NCBI RefSeq assembly: GCF_000308615.1
Contig: NZ_BAGB01000076.1
Location: 1 to 64,000 of the forward strand
Origin: Nocardia jiangxiensis NBRC 101359
GTDB taxonomy: Bacteria > Actinomycetota > Actinomycetes > Mycobacteriales > Mycobacteriaceae
Length of the DNA: 64,000 nucleotides
Direction of reading: 5' to 3'
In this document: one piece after another, positions 31,661 to 39,978 of the stretch
Layout: each line of letters opens with the position of its first letter
Numbering within the stretch: the stretch's first letter is position 1
Notes under the pieces: generated by a model
The model's database searches: none
The model's input: only the letters and a program-made list of their open reading frames with translations
What the model was told of the DNA's origin: nothing
Made by a program: the position numbers and the translations under genes

Positions 31661-32026
31661 TTAGAAACCCGGGTCGTCCCCGTCGTAGTTCGAATATCCG
31701 AAATTCACCGACGCCCCTTGCGGCTGAGGTCTGGCGCAGTCATGGTCTCGGACGATGATTCCGCCGGTGCCTTTCGGGCTTGTGGTGATCGCGTCGGCGT
31801 GGCGCTTATACGTCGTGGATCCGAACAGCCACCATGTTTTCAAACCGCAGAACAGCGCTTCCAATTCCCCGAGCTGACTCAGCGGCTGCGGATCCCAATG
31901 CCGGGTCAATGCGTCGTACCTCGCAGTGAGGATCTGCCGTTTGCATTTATCGCAGTGACCGAGTTGCGCTCTCCCCTGCGCCATCAGCGGGTGGTACCGG
32001 ACTACCGGTTTTCGCTTCGCCACCAA
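31661..32026 (-). CDS. hypothetical protein with zinc knuckle
   Basis: 121 aa; GHCDKCKRQILTARYDALTR gives one CxxC. Overlaps the end of the replisome-organizer-like gene by 25 bases. Not recognised. Confidence 0.65.
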   Translation of the reverse strand: MVAKRKPVVRYHPLMAQGRAQLGHCDKCKRQILTARYDALTRHWDPQPLSQLGELEALFCGLKTWWLFGSTTYKRHADAITTSPKGTGGIIVRDHDCARPQPQGASVNFGYSNYDGDDPGF

Positions 32027-33096
32027 GTCTCCGCGATATCCATGCAGTGCTGGAGTACGCGAGGTCTACGCTTCTCGACCCACGCGACTACAGCAGCGCC
32101 GTCGATCGTCACCGGCCATTCGCCGTCCTCCGGGGCGTTGATCTTCGCGCTGTTGTAGAGCTTGGCGTCGAGCGCGATCTGATAAGCGAACTCTCGTGCT
32201 GCGCTGATCCACAACGGACGATCCGCCGGTTCGAGTCGGTTTCGGAGGTCCCACGCCTGCTTCGACAACCGCAGCTCGACCCCGGTCCTGGTTTGTTTGA
32301 CGATCACTTCTTCATTGGCCCGGGAGAACGCGAAAACGAGTGCGGCCCTATCGGGAGTACCCTCAGCGCCTGAATCGTCGTCAGATCGCGAAATAGCGGG
32401 CACTACGGGGCCTTCGGCATCGACTCCAGCCAACACATCCGCCGGAGCCGACCAGAGCACGTCCTCCGGCGACAGAGCGCCGCCAGGCGCGGAGTCGTCC
32501 GGATGGTGGCCGAAGGCCAAGTGCGGTTGGTCGGTCGGAGGCGTTCCTTCTTCGCTTCTACTCTCCTCGAACTTCACATCGACATTCACTTCCCTTACGG
32601 TCGTTTCGTCTCGTGAAGTCTCGTCGAGTTTAGTATCGTTTAGTGAAGTGACGTTTAGTTTAGTATAGTGTTTCGTCACAGGGGGGGTGTCGTGACTGGT
32701 CACAGCTAGCAGCGCTCGGCATCGCTTCGGGTCGCATTTCGTATGGTCACCGGCCTTGTGGCGTCGATTCCGTTCGGTGGTGGCGCGTGACATTTCGGAC
32801 CGTTTCGTTACCTCTTCTGATGACAGTTGGTCGTCAAAGAAGCGAACAATTATCCACCCTTCGTCGACTTCCTCCAGTGCTCCTGACTTGACGAGACGCT
32901 GCGCCGCTTGAGCCGGGCGTGAGATGTCTGTCGCATGTTTGAGAGCCGCGCGCATGACGAAGCCATCAGTTTGTTGCTCATTTGCCCACATCAGCAATTC
33001 TATGTAGAAAAGCCGATCGGATCGAGACACCTCTAGAAGGCTCGAATCGCGCAGGCTGGTCGACTCGAGTCGGGTCCACATCCGGGCTCGGCTCAT
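32002..33096 (-). CDS. replisome-organizer-like protein with internal iterons
   Basis: 364 aa. Residues 1-110 look like a winged-helix DNA-binding domain (SLRDSSLLEVSRSDRLFYIE, then a wing GWIIVRFFDDQL) as in phage replication initiators. A long low-complexity linker (about 130-245) includes TKLNVTSLNDTKLDETSRDE, coded by four 15-base direct repeats. The C-terminal domain is helical. Position beside the prim-pol/helicase gene supports a role in origin recognition, comparable to lambda O, whose gene also contains the origin. Confidence 0.7.
   Translation of the reverse strand: MSRARMWTRLESTSLRDSSLLEVSRSDRLFYIELLMWANEQQTDGFVMRAALKHATDISRPAQAAQRLVKSGALEEVDEGWIIVRFFDDQLSSEEVTKRSEMSRATTERNRRHKAGDHTKCDPKRCRALLAVTSHDTPPVTKHYTKLNVTSLNDTKLDETSRDETTVREVNVDVKFEESRSEEGTPPTDQPHLAFGHHPDDSAPGGALSPEDVLWSAPADVLAGVDAEGPVVPAISRSDDDSGAEGTPDRAALVFAFSRANEEVIVKQTRTGVELRLSKQAWDLRNRLEPADRPLWISAAREFAYQIALDAKLYNSAKINAPEDGEWPVTIDGAAVVAWVEKRRPRVLQHCMDIAETWWRSENR
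32605..32664. repeat. four 15-bp iteron-like repeats, candidate replication origin
   Basis: TTCGTCTCGTGAAGT, CTCGTCGAGTTTAGT, ATCGTTTAGTGAAGT and GACGTTTAGTTTAGT in tandem, noticeably A/T-richer than the flanks, inside the linker part of the replisome-organizer-like gene. Confidence 0.55.
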
Positions 33097-33311
33097 TTGC
33101 TGCCCTCCAAGGTGTCGATGATCAGTTGGTATTCCCAGTCGGCGTACGGCGCGTTGAGTGCCAGGGCATCCAGAAATTTCTGCAGCAGGAACCGCCGCCG
33201 CGCCGTTTGAACCTCTTCGGAATCGTCGGCGTGCTGGCTGGAGAGGTAGGCGAGTTGCGACCGCAGCGACCGGGCTTCGGCGGACAGCGGCGCGAGAGTA
33301 GATCTAGGCAT
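33093..33311 (-). CDS. small helical hypothetical protein
   Basis: 72 aa: coiled, charged N-half (AEARSLRSQLAYLSSQ) and a tail ending LIIDTLEGSK. First gene behind promoter P2; AGGGGATA upstream of the ATG. Not recognised. Confidence 0.68.
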   Translation of the reverse strand: MPRSTLAPLSAEARSLRSQLAYLSSQHADDSEEVQTARRRFLLQKFLDALALNAPYADWEYQLIIDTLEGSK

Positions 33312-33384
33312 GGAGGTATCCCCTGGAGAATTTTATGTACGTGTCGAGCACTGAGAGTCGATTCGGGTAAACCCCTTCGATTGG

Positions 33385-33418
33385 AGCCTACCCAGGGGTG
33401 TCGTTTCTCGCATTCAGG
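33385..33418 (-). promoter_or_regulatory. element promoter P2
   Basis: Minus strand CCTGAATGCG, 18 bases, TAGGCT, identical layout to P1 and P3. It starts six bases after the prim-pol stop and would drive 33311 and the genes downstream. Confidence 0.55.
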
Positions 33419-33423
33419 TCGGA

Positions 33424-35841
33424 TCAGGCCAGTTCAGGGCCGTTGTATGGAGCGCTGAGCACGAACTTCGGCGCACCGCGAGACGTTGAAATCTCATCGA
33501 CGTGGTGTATTCGCATAAGGGTGACGAGGGCACCTTCGATATCCACCTTGAGGCCGGGCACTTCGTCTCGAATCTTTTGCAGTGTCATCCCTTTCCTGTC
33601 CGGGTCTGCCGCGATCATCGCCTGACTGATCTGCATCATCTTGACGACGAGCGGGTCTTCGCGGTCTTGCGGCTCCTCGGATTCGAACACGTATCGCATG
33701 TCGACGACTCCTTCAACCCGCGCGTCGATCACCAGGCTGCCGAGGTAATCCACCCGCCGCTCTCCGCGCTTTTCCGCGATCCTTCGCACCCCACCCGGCT
33801 TGTCTTTCAGCACCACGGTTTCGATCTTTCCGAGTCGCCCGCGCCCGAACGTGTCCACGACCGAGACTCCGATCATCGCGCCGTCTGTCATCGCTCGTTT
33901 CGCCTGCGCGCCGATCGCGTAACTGCCTCGCCCTTCCTTGGCTTTCGTGACGTGGTCGACGGTGATGACAGCAGCTCCGGTCAGTGCGAGAGGCTTCAAT
34001 ATCAGCTGGAAGAACTGTGTGCAGTCCCGGTTTTTTTCCAGCTCGAGCCCCAGCAGTGTCATCGCCGCGTTTACGCCGTCCAGGACGATCACCGTGGGTT
34101 GCAGCCGGTCCAGCGCTCCGTAGAATTCATCGCGTTCGGCTTCTCCGAGCATGGTGTCCGGCGAAATATATCCGAGGTGTTCGATCAGCATCGGTTTGTC
34201 CGTGCCGCGCCCTTGAATTCTCATTGCTAGGCACCTCATCGCGACATTCTCGACCGTGTCTTCGAAATCCAGGATCAGGACGTTGTTGCCCGCTTGCATC
34301 TCCTCGGAGCACGCCATGAAAGCCAGCCACGACTTCCCCGACTCCGACTCCCCGACCAATGCATTGACCCGGCCTCGGTAGAACACCAGCTCGCCGTCCG
34401 ACCGGTGCAGGATCGAGGGCTCCTCCGGCTTGAGATCTCCGGCGAGGACGGCGGCCATGTCGACCAGACCCCACGACGTCAGAGATTCGGTGGTGCCCTC
34501 GCGCTCGGCTTCGTCCAGCATCAAGAAGTCGTCGAACTCGGAGCGGTCAACGCTTGAGTCTGGATTAACGGTTGGAACGTCTGGACCCATCAGGAAGTCG
34601 TCGACCGAGGTGGTGTGGATCTCGACGTTTTCGAGGTGTTCGTCCAGGAAGTCCCAGCCGTCGTCGAACAACATGTCGTCGAACTGTTCGGAATTTCCGA
34701 ATGGTTGGGTCGTCGATTTGTTTCCAGAGTAAATTCCCTGCGGCTGCGAAACCGGCTCCGACCTGGGCTGCTCTTTTTCCGGTGGTAGGCGATTCGGTGG
34801 CTGCAACCCAACGTTCTGCCTACGGCCGAGGAGATCCGTCAGTGACAGCTCCGAAGGCGTCGACGCGATCAGGTCGTGGATTCTGTTGCCCCGCAGCATT
34901 CGATCCCACTCCAACCGCGCCTCCTCCGGCGTCCGAGACCCATCCCGCGTTACCGAAGACAGCCACGCCTTCTCGAGCTGCGTCAGTGCTTCGGTGATGC
35001 CGGTCTCGCCGCCGCGCTCAGCCAGCCGGAACAACGCCGCTTGCGCGTCTCGGATCGTGTCGTGCCGGGAGCCGTGGCCGGATGCGAGGGTGGTCAACGC
35101 CTTCGACAGCGCCGATTGCACCGCCGGAGACATCAGGCCGCCCGGGAGGGACTTCAGTGCCGCAGCGGCGTCGCCGGAGGTGGTGATCTCTGCCGACGTC
35201 TTTCGCCGCAGTCCTTCGATCCACTTCGCGGGCAGATTGGGTAGCTCGGACGGCCGGGGTATGTCGGCGAGGACGTTGCCGTTGTGGTCGAGCCATCGAT
35301 ACCGGCGCTTGGTGTCTTTGTGAACCGAAGGCCAGCAGACGCAATACCTGTGGAAAAACTGGATTGTCTCGATATCCGCGAGCGCCCTGCCATTGACGTC
35401 CGGGAACTTGACGACCGTCTCCAACTCGACGCCAGCGGGCACCCTGAACAGCCTGATGCCGGAGATGCCATCGATCCTGGACGTCGACCTCACCGTAGGC
35501 GGCAGCGGGCCCCAGAGCTTTTCCGCATGCGCCAACGTCAGATCGCCGCGCTTCGCGCCGTAGAAGTCGACGTCGATGCCTATGATCGTGTTCGGCAGCC
35601 GGAGGGCGATGTTCGCGTTGCTGCTGTTGAAATGCTGGTAGACGCCATCGGACTTGGTGTAGAAGCCGCTATCGATCCATTCCTGGATGTCCGCAAAGCT
35701 GGGATACGGACCGTCGTGACCGCTCCATCCTTTCGGCGGCAAACCTTTACGCTCCGGAGGCAAAGGCAAAACGCCCCGCCAGGCCGCAGCCCAGTAAGCT
35801 CCGGCGGCAGAGGCGTAGCCCAGTTCATCGTTGTTAGTCAT
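33424..35841 (-). CDS. prim-pol / RepA-type helicase replication protein
   Basis: 805 aa. The N-terminal 210 residues match bifunctional primase-polymerases (AEP fold): the acidic pair IGIDVDF (Asp90/Asp92) and IRLFRVP. A linker with acidic repeats (SVDDFLM, SEFDDFLM) joins a RecA-like ATPase with Walker A VGESESGKSW (498-504) and Walker B VIVLDG (584-589), as in RepA/DnaB-type helicases. A C-terminal winged-helix-like region follows. It should prime and unwind at the element origin. Confidence 0.9.
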   Translation of the reverse strand: MTNNDELGYASAAGAYWAAAWRGVLPLPPERKGLPPKGWSGHDGPYPSFADIQEWIDSGFYTKSDGVYQHFNSSNANIALRLPNTIIGIDVDFYGAKRGDLTLAHAEKLWGPLPPTVRSTSRIDGISGIRLFRVPAGVELETVVKFPDVNGRALADIETIQFFHRYCVCWPSVHKDTKRRYRWLDHNGNVLADIPRPSELPNLPAKWIEGLRRKTSAEITTSGDAAAALKSLPGGLMSPAVQSALSKALTTLASGHGSRHDTIRDAQAALFRLAERGGETGITEALTQLEKAWLSSVTRDGSRTPEEARLEWDRMLRGNRIHDLIASTPSELSLTDLLGRRQNVGLQPPNRLPPEKEQPRSEPVSQPQGIYSGNKSTTQPFGNSEQFDDMLFDDGWDFLDEHLENVEIHTTSVDDFLMGPDVPTVNPDSSVDRSEFDDFLMLDEAEREGTTESLTSWGLVDMAAVLAGDLKPEEPSILHRSDGELVFYRGRVNALVGESESGKSWLAFMACSEEMQAGNNVLILDFEDTVENVAMRCLAMRIQGRGTDKPMLIEHLGYISPDTMLGEAERDEFYGALDRLQPTVIVLDGVNAAMTLLGLELEKNRDCTQFFQLILKPLALTGAAVITVDHVTKAKEGRGSYAIGAQAKRAMTDGAMIGVSVVDTFGRGRLGKIETVVLKDKPGGVRRIAEKRGERRVDYLGSLVIDARVEGVVDMRYVFESEEPQDREDPLVVKMMQISQAMIAADPDRKGMTLQKIRDEVPGLKVDIEGALVTLMRIHHVDEISTSRGAPKFVLSAPYNGPELA

Positions 35842-36013
35842 TAGCGCGCAGCTCTTTCACGTAGTAGAACGCGAATTTGAACGCGGCAGGCTGGTCGACG
35901 AATCCGCCGTACCAATTGCTGATGTTCCTGAACTTGTCGAACGTCACCACAGCCCACCGCCCCTGCGTTAGACTCTTGAAAACGCACGCCCTAGGGCAGG
36001 TCTTGTTCTGCAT
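35834..36013 (-). CDS. 59-residue hypothetical protein
   Basis: MQNKTCPRACVFKSLTQGRW start after GGAGAG; aromatic end (FAFYYVKELRAND). Its stop overlaps the prim-pol start. Not recognised. Confidence 0.6.
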   Translation of the reverse strand: MQNKTCPRACVFKSLTQGRWAVVTFDKFRNISNWYGGFVDQPAAFKFAFYYVKELRAND

Positions 36014-36048
36014 CTCTCCGCTTTGAATTAATACGTACGTACGGTTTG

Positions 36049-36495
36049 CTAATTGTCGAACCAGAACACAACTCGGGTCGGCCGAAGCTGCCGCAATCCC
36101 CGCAGAGTTTCAAGGTCATCGAAGTATCCCGATCCGAGGAAATCGCGGTAGGTCGTCATCTCGCCGGAACCGGGATCGGCTGGCTGCCACCATTCCCCAC
36201 GCCGGTCTTCGAACTCCGCGTCGTAGTCGAACTCCAGCAGCTCGTCCGCGCTCGGCCATGACTCGGAGTGGGCGTCGATCCCCCAGGATTCAAATTCTCT
36301 GCGGATACCTCGAGATGCATTCAGTGGAAGCCCTCGAGGCTGGGAGATCGGTGGCACAACAGAATAGTTCCGAACATCGGCCAGCCAGCCGAACAATCCG
36401 TAGTGGCGGCAATCGAAGATGTCATCGGGAATCATCCGCCACCGGCTTGACCCATTACTTTGTTGTTCAATAAAAGCGTGGATATCACAGCCCAT
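36049..36495 (-). CDS. conserved phage protein of the MGCDIH type
   Basis: 148 aa starting MGCDIHAFIEQQ, then CRHYGLFGWLADVRN. This N-terminal signature is widespread in phage proteins whose function is unknown. C-terminal half with GSGYFDDLETLRGLRQL. Confidence 0.75.
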   Translation of the reverse strand: MGCDIHAFIEQQSNGSSRWRMIPDDIFDCRHYGLFGWLADVRNYSVVPPISQPRGLPLNASRGIRREFESWGIDAHSESWPSADELLEFDYDAEFEDRRGEWWQPADPGSGEMTTYRDFLGSGYFDDLETLRGLRQLRPTRVVFWFDN

Positions 36496-36515
36496 TATTC
36501 AGTTCTCTTTCTTGA

Positions 36516-36677
36516 TCAGAAGCACGGCGGAGGAGTGGGATCGAATCCGTCGTCGGGCAAGCCTGCATACCTGGCGCATTCGCCGCGATGGATGTCCCAC
36601 TCGTCGCCGTTCATGTCGGTAATCCACGGGCCGCCGGTCGCATAGCACACGCAGCAGTACCAGTCGTCGTGACTCAC
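36516..36677 (-). CDS. 53-residue cysteine-containing protein
   Basis: GTG at 36677 overlaps the upstream TGA. WYCCVCYATGGPWITD and HRGECARYAG could form a zinc site. Not recognised. Confidence 0.6.
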   Translation of the reverse strand: MSHDDWYCCVCYATGGPWITDMNGDEWDIHRGECARYAGLPDDGFDPTPPPCF

Positions 36678-37033
36678 CACGAGATGTGCAGCGCGTAATC
36701 GCCAGCGGGAATCAATCCCCGTGCGTACAGGTCGGTTATAACCGCTTCGAATTCCGGGTAGTACTCGCGGTGCCAGTGCATATCCCGTTGCCACTTGTAT
36801 TCGAACTCGCCGAGCGGGGCGGTGCACCATTCGAGTAGCGACGGACCGTTCCAGCCGTAGTCGTCATCGTCGTCGAATTCATATTCCAGCGGCAGGGAGA
36901 ATTCGTGGATCGTGTCCTGCCCCATCATGTTGCCCTGTTGTTGGAAGCTGTACGGCCGCTGGTACGTCTTGGTTACCAGTGCACTGAAATCGCGTTCGTT
37001 GATCAGCGTGACCGTCTTGCCGAGTTTGATCAT
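36674..37033 (-). CDS. hypothetical protein
   Basis: 119 aa; an acidic run (FDDDDDYGW) and a tryptophan-rich middle. Not recognised. Confidence 0.65.
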   Translation of the reverse strand: MIKLGKTVTLINERDFSALVTKTYQRPYSFQQQGNMMGQDTIHEFSLPLEYEFDDDDDYGWNGPSLLEWCTAPLGEFEYKWQRDMHWHREYYPEFEAVITDLYARGLIPAGDYALHISW

Positions 37034-37365
37034 TCGATTTCTCCGTGTTTATTCACGCGCACGTTCGTCGGCTGCATCAACTTCGATCCTTCTGGAAGCG
37101 TGATGAGGTTGCCCCAATCCCTGCCGTCCGGGCCGATTTCCCGCCACCAGCACGGCATGCGATACGCGATATTCCCGTTGGGCAGAATGACGACCCGTGT
37201 TGTAGCCTGCTCGGCTGCCGCCCCTTCCAGCTCCCCAACACGCTCACTCAGCTGGAGCAGTAGTTCACACATCGAGTGGATCGCAGTGCCTGCTTCTTTG
37301 GCCCAATCGTCGACCGCCAGGCACCATTCATTCAGCGCGGCGGGAAATTCGTCATCATGGTTCAT
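37030..37365 (-). CDS. hypothetical protein
   Basis: 111 aa from the ATG at 37365 overlapping the upstream stop. A coiled-coil part (CELLLQLSERVGELEGAAAE) precedes a beta-rich end. Not recognised. Confidence 0.65.
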   Translation of the reverse strand: MNHDDEFPAALNEWCLAVDDWAKEAGTAIHSMCELLLQLSERVGELEGAAAEQATTRVVILPNGNIAYRMPCWWREIGPDGRDWGNLITLPEGSKLMQPTNVRVNKHGEIE

Positions 37366-37670
37366 GTCATGGGTCCGTCTTTCCAGAAGTGTTTGTGCTC
37401 GTTGCCCCACTCGTTGGTGCGCTGATCCTGGTAGGCGTAGCAATCTTCGACCGACGCCCACGTACACAGCTCGCCGGGTTCGTGCTCGACCAGGTCCGGC
37501 CTGCAATCAGACAACCAGTGACGTCGCGGGCGGCCGGTGTCGAAGTCATACGATTTGTGCGACAGGGGCGTTCCGCAGAAATGGCAGCGATGGGTGTCGT
37601 AGTTGCATTGCTCGCAGCACCAGAAACAGCCTTTATCGGTGTGGTCGATATCTTGGCAGTTTGGGTTCAT
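37362..37670 (-). CDS. cysteine/histidine-rich protein
   Basis: 102 aa from the ATG at 37670. CFWCCEQCNYDTHRCHFCG gives two zinc knuckles. Not recognised further. Confidence 0.66.
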   Translation of the reverse strand: MNPNCQDIDHTDKGCFWCCEQCNYDTHRCHFCGTPLSHKSYDFDTGRPRRHWLSDCRPDLVEHEPGELCTWASVEDCYAYQDQRTNEWGNEHKHFWKDGPMT

Positions 37671-37819
37671 CGTTTCGGCTGCCACAACTCGGTCCGGTCC
37701 CGCCGCCGCAGGGGGATCGTCAGGTGTCCCCACGGTGTTCCGACATGGATCCGCCACGGCGCACCGAAGTACCGGCATTCCCGGTCGAGCAGGCAACAGT
37801 GCAGTGACCAGTTCTTCAT
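37667..37819 (-). CDS. 50-residue basic protein
   Basis: MKNWSLHCCLLDRECRYFG start, basic end LRRRDRTELWQPKR; start and stop both in four-base overlaps with neighbours. Not recognised. Confidence 0.55.
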   Translation of the reverse strand: MKNWSLHCCLLDRECRYFGAPWRIHVGTPWGHLTIPLRRRDRTELWQPKR

Positions 37820-38127
37820 TCGAGCATCCCTTCCGGCCCGTATCGCAGCGCAGTGCCTTCAAGAAATTCCCGGCCGACCGGGTTGGCGGTGTGGACTGTC
37901 AATCGCGCAGGCCACCAATCGTTTTCACACATCCACAACATCACCGGCCGGGTTGTGTCGTCGCCGCCGAGGTCGTGGTCCAGTGACAGGTGATCGGCGT
38001 GGATCTCCAGCAGCCGCCAGAGGTTGAGGATCGCGACCGCGTCAGCGCTGGTTCTGGCTACGGTCCATCCCTCCGGCGGCTCGCGCAGATCATCGACGAA
38101 CAACCTGTTCAAGCCGCTGGTCGCCAC
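37816..38127 (-). CDS. cyclic-phosphate-processing receiver-domain (cREC) protein
   Basis: 103 aa. LFVDDLREPPEGWTVARTSA, LSLDHDLGGDDTTRPVMLW and VHTANPVGREFLEG are the signature blocks of the receiver-like family linked by Burroughs and Aravind to RNA repair systems that process 2',3'-cyclic phosphate ends. It sits two genes downstream of the RlaP-like gene and in the same operon as kinase and ligase, which supports an RNA-end role. Confidence 0.82.
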   Translation of the reverse strand: MATSGLNRLFVDDLREPPEGWTVARTSADAVAILNLWRLLEIHADHLSLDHDLGGDDTTRPVMLWMCENDWWPARLTVHTANPVGREFLEGTALRYGPEGMLE

Positions 38128-38342
38128 AACACGATCCCCGGCACGGCGAGTTCATAGATAGGCCACTCGCGATGACCGCCGAACTCTGACCACAACGGCT
38201 CCTGAATATCCTCGACGGAGATGCGCAGCCAGACGATCGGACGCGGGTCGGTTTGCCAGTCGCTGAAGGTTGTTTCCATGTAGACCGACCCGACCGGAAG
38301 CTGCTCCAGCTGTTCGACGGTTTCGATCTTCTCGTAATTCAC
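38109..38342 (-). CDS. hypothetical protein
   Basis: 77 aa; MNYEKIETVEQLEQLPVGSV is a start seen in many small phage proteins. Lies between the cREC and RlaP-like genes. Confidence 0.65.
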   Translation of the reverse strand: MNYEKIETVEQLEQLPVGSVYMETTFSDWQTDPRPIVWLRISVEDIQEPLWSEFGGHREWPIYELAVPGIVLWRPAA

Positions 38343-39118
38343 AGGTGGCCCTTCTCATACCAGTGGTCGGTGTACACGTCGGTAAGCCACCGATCGATCC
38401 GCTGACGGTCGGGGTGTTCGGGAAGGTCGGCGTGGAGTTTCAGGTAGTCGAGCTGGGCGAGGAGATGTTCGGCGTAGGCGAGAGCTTGTTCTTTGGTGTG
38501 CTTGCCGTGCCGCAGATCGGTCAGCCACGTTCGGTGCGGCTCCGCCATCGGCAATTCGATCCGGCCGGTGGTCAGCAGTTCGACACCTTGCAGGCCCAAA
38601 CGGACCATGTGGTACCCGTATTTTACGTCCCAACCGTATTTCTCGATCAGCTCTGGCCGGTTAGTCCGTTGACTCTTCAGGCCAACCATTCGCTCCCGTT
38701 GACCCATCAGGTACCCCGCGAACCTATCCGCTACCTCGCGCGACAAGAACCGATCCGGTGCCGCTTGCAGGTCCCGGCCGAATGCGTTGATTGACCGAAT
38801 CTCCTGCGGCGGAATGTACATCAGCAACAAGACTGTGGGATTGCCCTGTGCCGCCAACCGTGCCCACTTCCGCAACGAGTAGACGCACAGGTCGGTGTCT
38901 CCCGCGCCGGAACGTACGCCTTCAGGCTGGCTGCGCCACAGGTACTGCTCGAACTGCGCGTTGCCGATCACGTACTCCGGCGGCTCGATGCAGACACCCA
39001 TGAGGTCCAGGTCGTCATCGCCGGTTGTGACGCCGTGGAGTCCCGATCCGACCTGTCCGAGCAGGATTGTGCTCTCGTCGGCGATCTTTTTGAATTCCGG
39101 TGTGTCGTGCTTGGTCAT
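38339..39118 (-). CDS. RlaP-like nucleotidyltransferase (RNA repair)
   Basis: 259 aa. LLGQVGSGLHGVTTGDDDLD contains the pol-beta GS motif and catalytic acidic pair, followed by DLMGVCIEPPEYV. The layout matches the RNA-ligase-associated pol-beta family (RlaP, PF10127). Family knowledge: genes of this type travel with RNA ligases and kinases and are thought to act on RNA ends. The ligase and kinase lie 1-4 kb upstream in the same operon. Confidence 0.85.
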   Translation of the reverse strand: MTKHDTPEFKKIADESTILLGQVGSGLHGVTTGDDDLDLMGVCIEPPEYVIGNAQFEQYLWRSQPEGVRSGAGDTDLCVYSLRKWARLAAQGNPTVLLLMYIPPQEIRSINAFGRDLQAAPDRFLSREVADRFAGYLMGQRERMVGLKSQRTNRPELIEKYGWDVKYGYHMVRLGLQGVELLTTGRIELPMAEPHRTWLTDLRHGKHTKEQALAYAEHLLAQLDYLKLHADLPEHPDRQRIDRWLTDVYTDHWYEKGHL

Positions 39119-39336
39119 CTAATCACCTCTTGCCATTCGCCGTCGCGGAATTCAAGGCCATCGAACGTCTTCGTTTCTGGATTCCATGCGGCAGTGAACT
39201 TCGCGGCGGTTCGCTGTTCGGTACGCACGATGTCGCTCAGCGCCCAGACAACCAGCCCGACAGCTGCAAAGAAGGTCGCAAAACTGAGCGCCACCACTGC
39301 CGCAGCGGCCCACAGAATAATCTCCCAGACGCTCAT
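39115..39336 (-). CDS. small membrane protein
   Basis: 73 aa from the ATG at 39336 after GAGG. One N-terminal transmembrane helix (IILWAAAAVVALSFATFFAA), polar C-terminus. Not recognised. Confidence 0.65.
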   Translation of the reverse strand: MSVWEIILWAAAAVVALSFATFFAAVGLVVWALSDIVRTEQRTAAKFTAAWNPETKTFDGLEFRDGEWQEVIR

Positions 39337-39352
39337 TCGCCGTCCTCGCACA

Positions 39353-39790
39353 TCACCGCTTCACCTCCACAAACTTCGGCACCCAGCCCCACCATTTGTC
39401 GAACTGCTCGGCGCTGAACTGCTCACCATCGGATTCGTCGATGAATACCCGCTCATTCCCGCCGGGGTGGCGGTACGACTTGTTTACGACTGCGTACACC
39501 GTTTTGCGCATCGGGTGAACGAGGTCGTCGAACTCCGGGACAACCAGCACGCCTGCCGGGATGTCTTCAATGTTTTCCCATTCACAGCCGGTGCGCCGCC
39601 ACACATTCCCATCGAAGGTTTTGACATTCATCTCCTTCGCTTCCCTGTATTCGTCGTTGAATTCCAGCTCGCACACCCGGTCATCCAACCTGTCGAGATA
39701 GTCGCGGATGGCGGTTACGATGCTGAACAAACCAACGTCTCCGTAGTCGCCTTCGATCATGTGCCGGATGTCGTGCAGATCTTCATTCAT
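39353..39790 (-). CDS. hypothetical protein
   Basis: 145 aa from the ATG at 39790 (MNEDLHDIRHMIEGDYGDVG). Beta-rich middle (TFDGNVWRRTGCEWENIED), FDKWWGWVPKF near the end. Not recognised. Confidence 0.66.
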   Translation of the reverse strand: MNEDLHDIRHMIEGDYGDVGLFSIVTAIRDYLDRLDDRVCELEFNDEYREAKEMNVKTFDGNVWRRTGCEWENIEDIPAGVLVVPEFDDLVHPMRKTVYAVVNKSYRHPGGNERVFIDESDGEQFSAEQFDKWWGWVPKFVEVKR

Positions 39791-39978
39791 CGAAACTTGC
39801 CTTTTCGGGTGAAACTGCTTGATCGGTAACCTTTGGGACCATTCGACTCGAGAATCCATACCTGCCCGCACTCGCACTTCCATTCGCTGCCCGAGCCGTA
39901 GTCGTCGTCGCGGTCGATATTCCCGAACGGGTCGCAGTCGTGGGGGTGTGGCTTAGTTTTGATCCACTTACCCGCCAC
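39787..39978 (-). CDS. 63-residue zinc-ribbon-like protein
   Basis: GTG start. HPHDCDPFG and WKCECGQVW give a likely metal site. Placed between the kinase and the 39353 gene. Confidence 0.62.
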   Translation of the reverse strand: MAGKWIKTKPHPHDCDPFGNIDRDDDYGSGSEWKCECGQVWILESNGPKGYRSSSFTRKGKFR

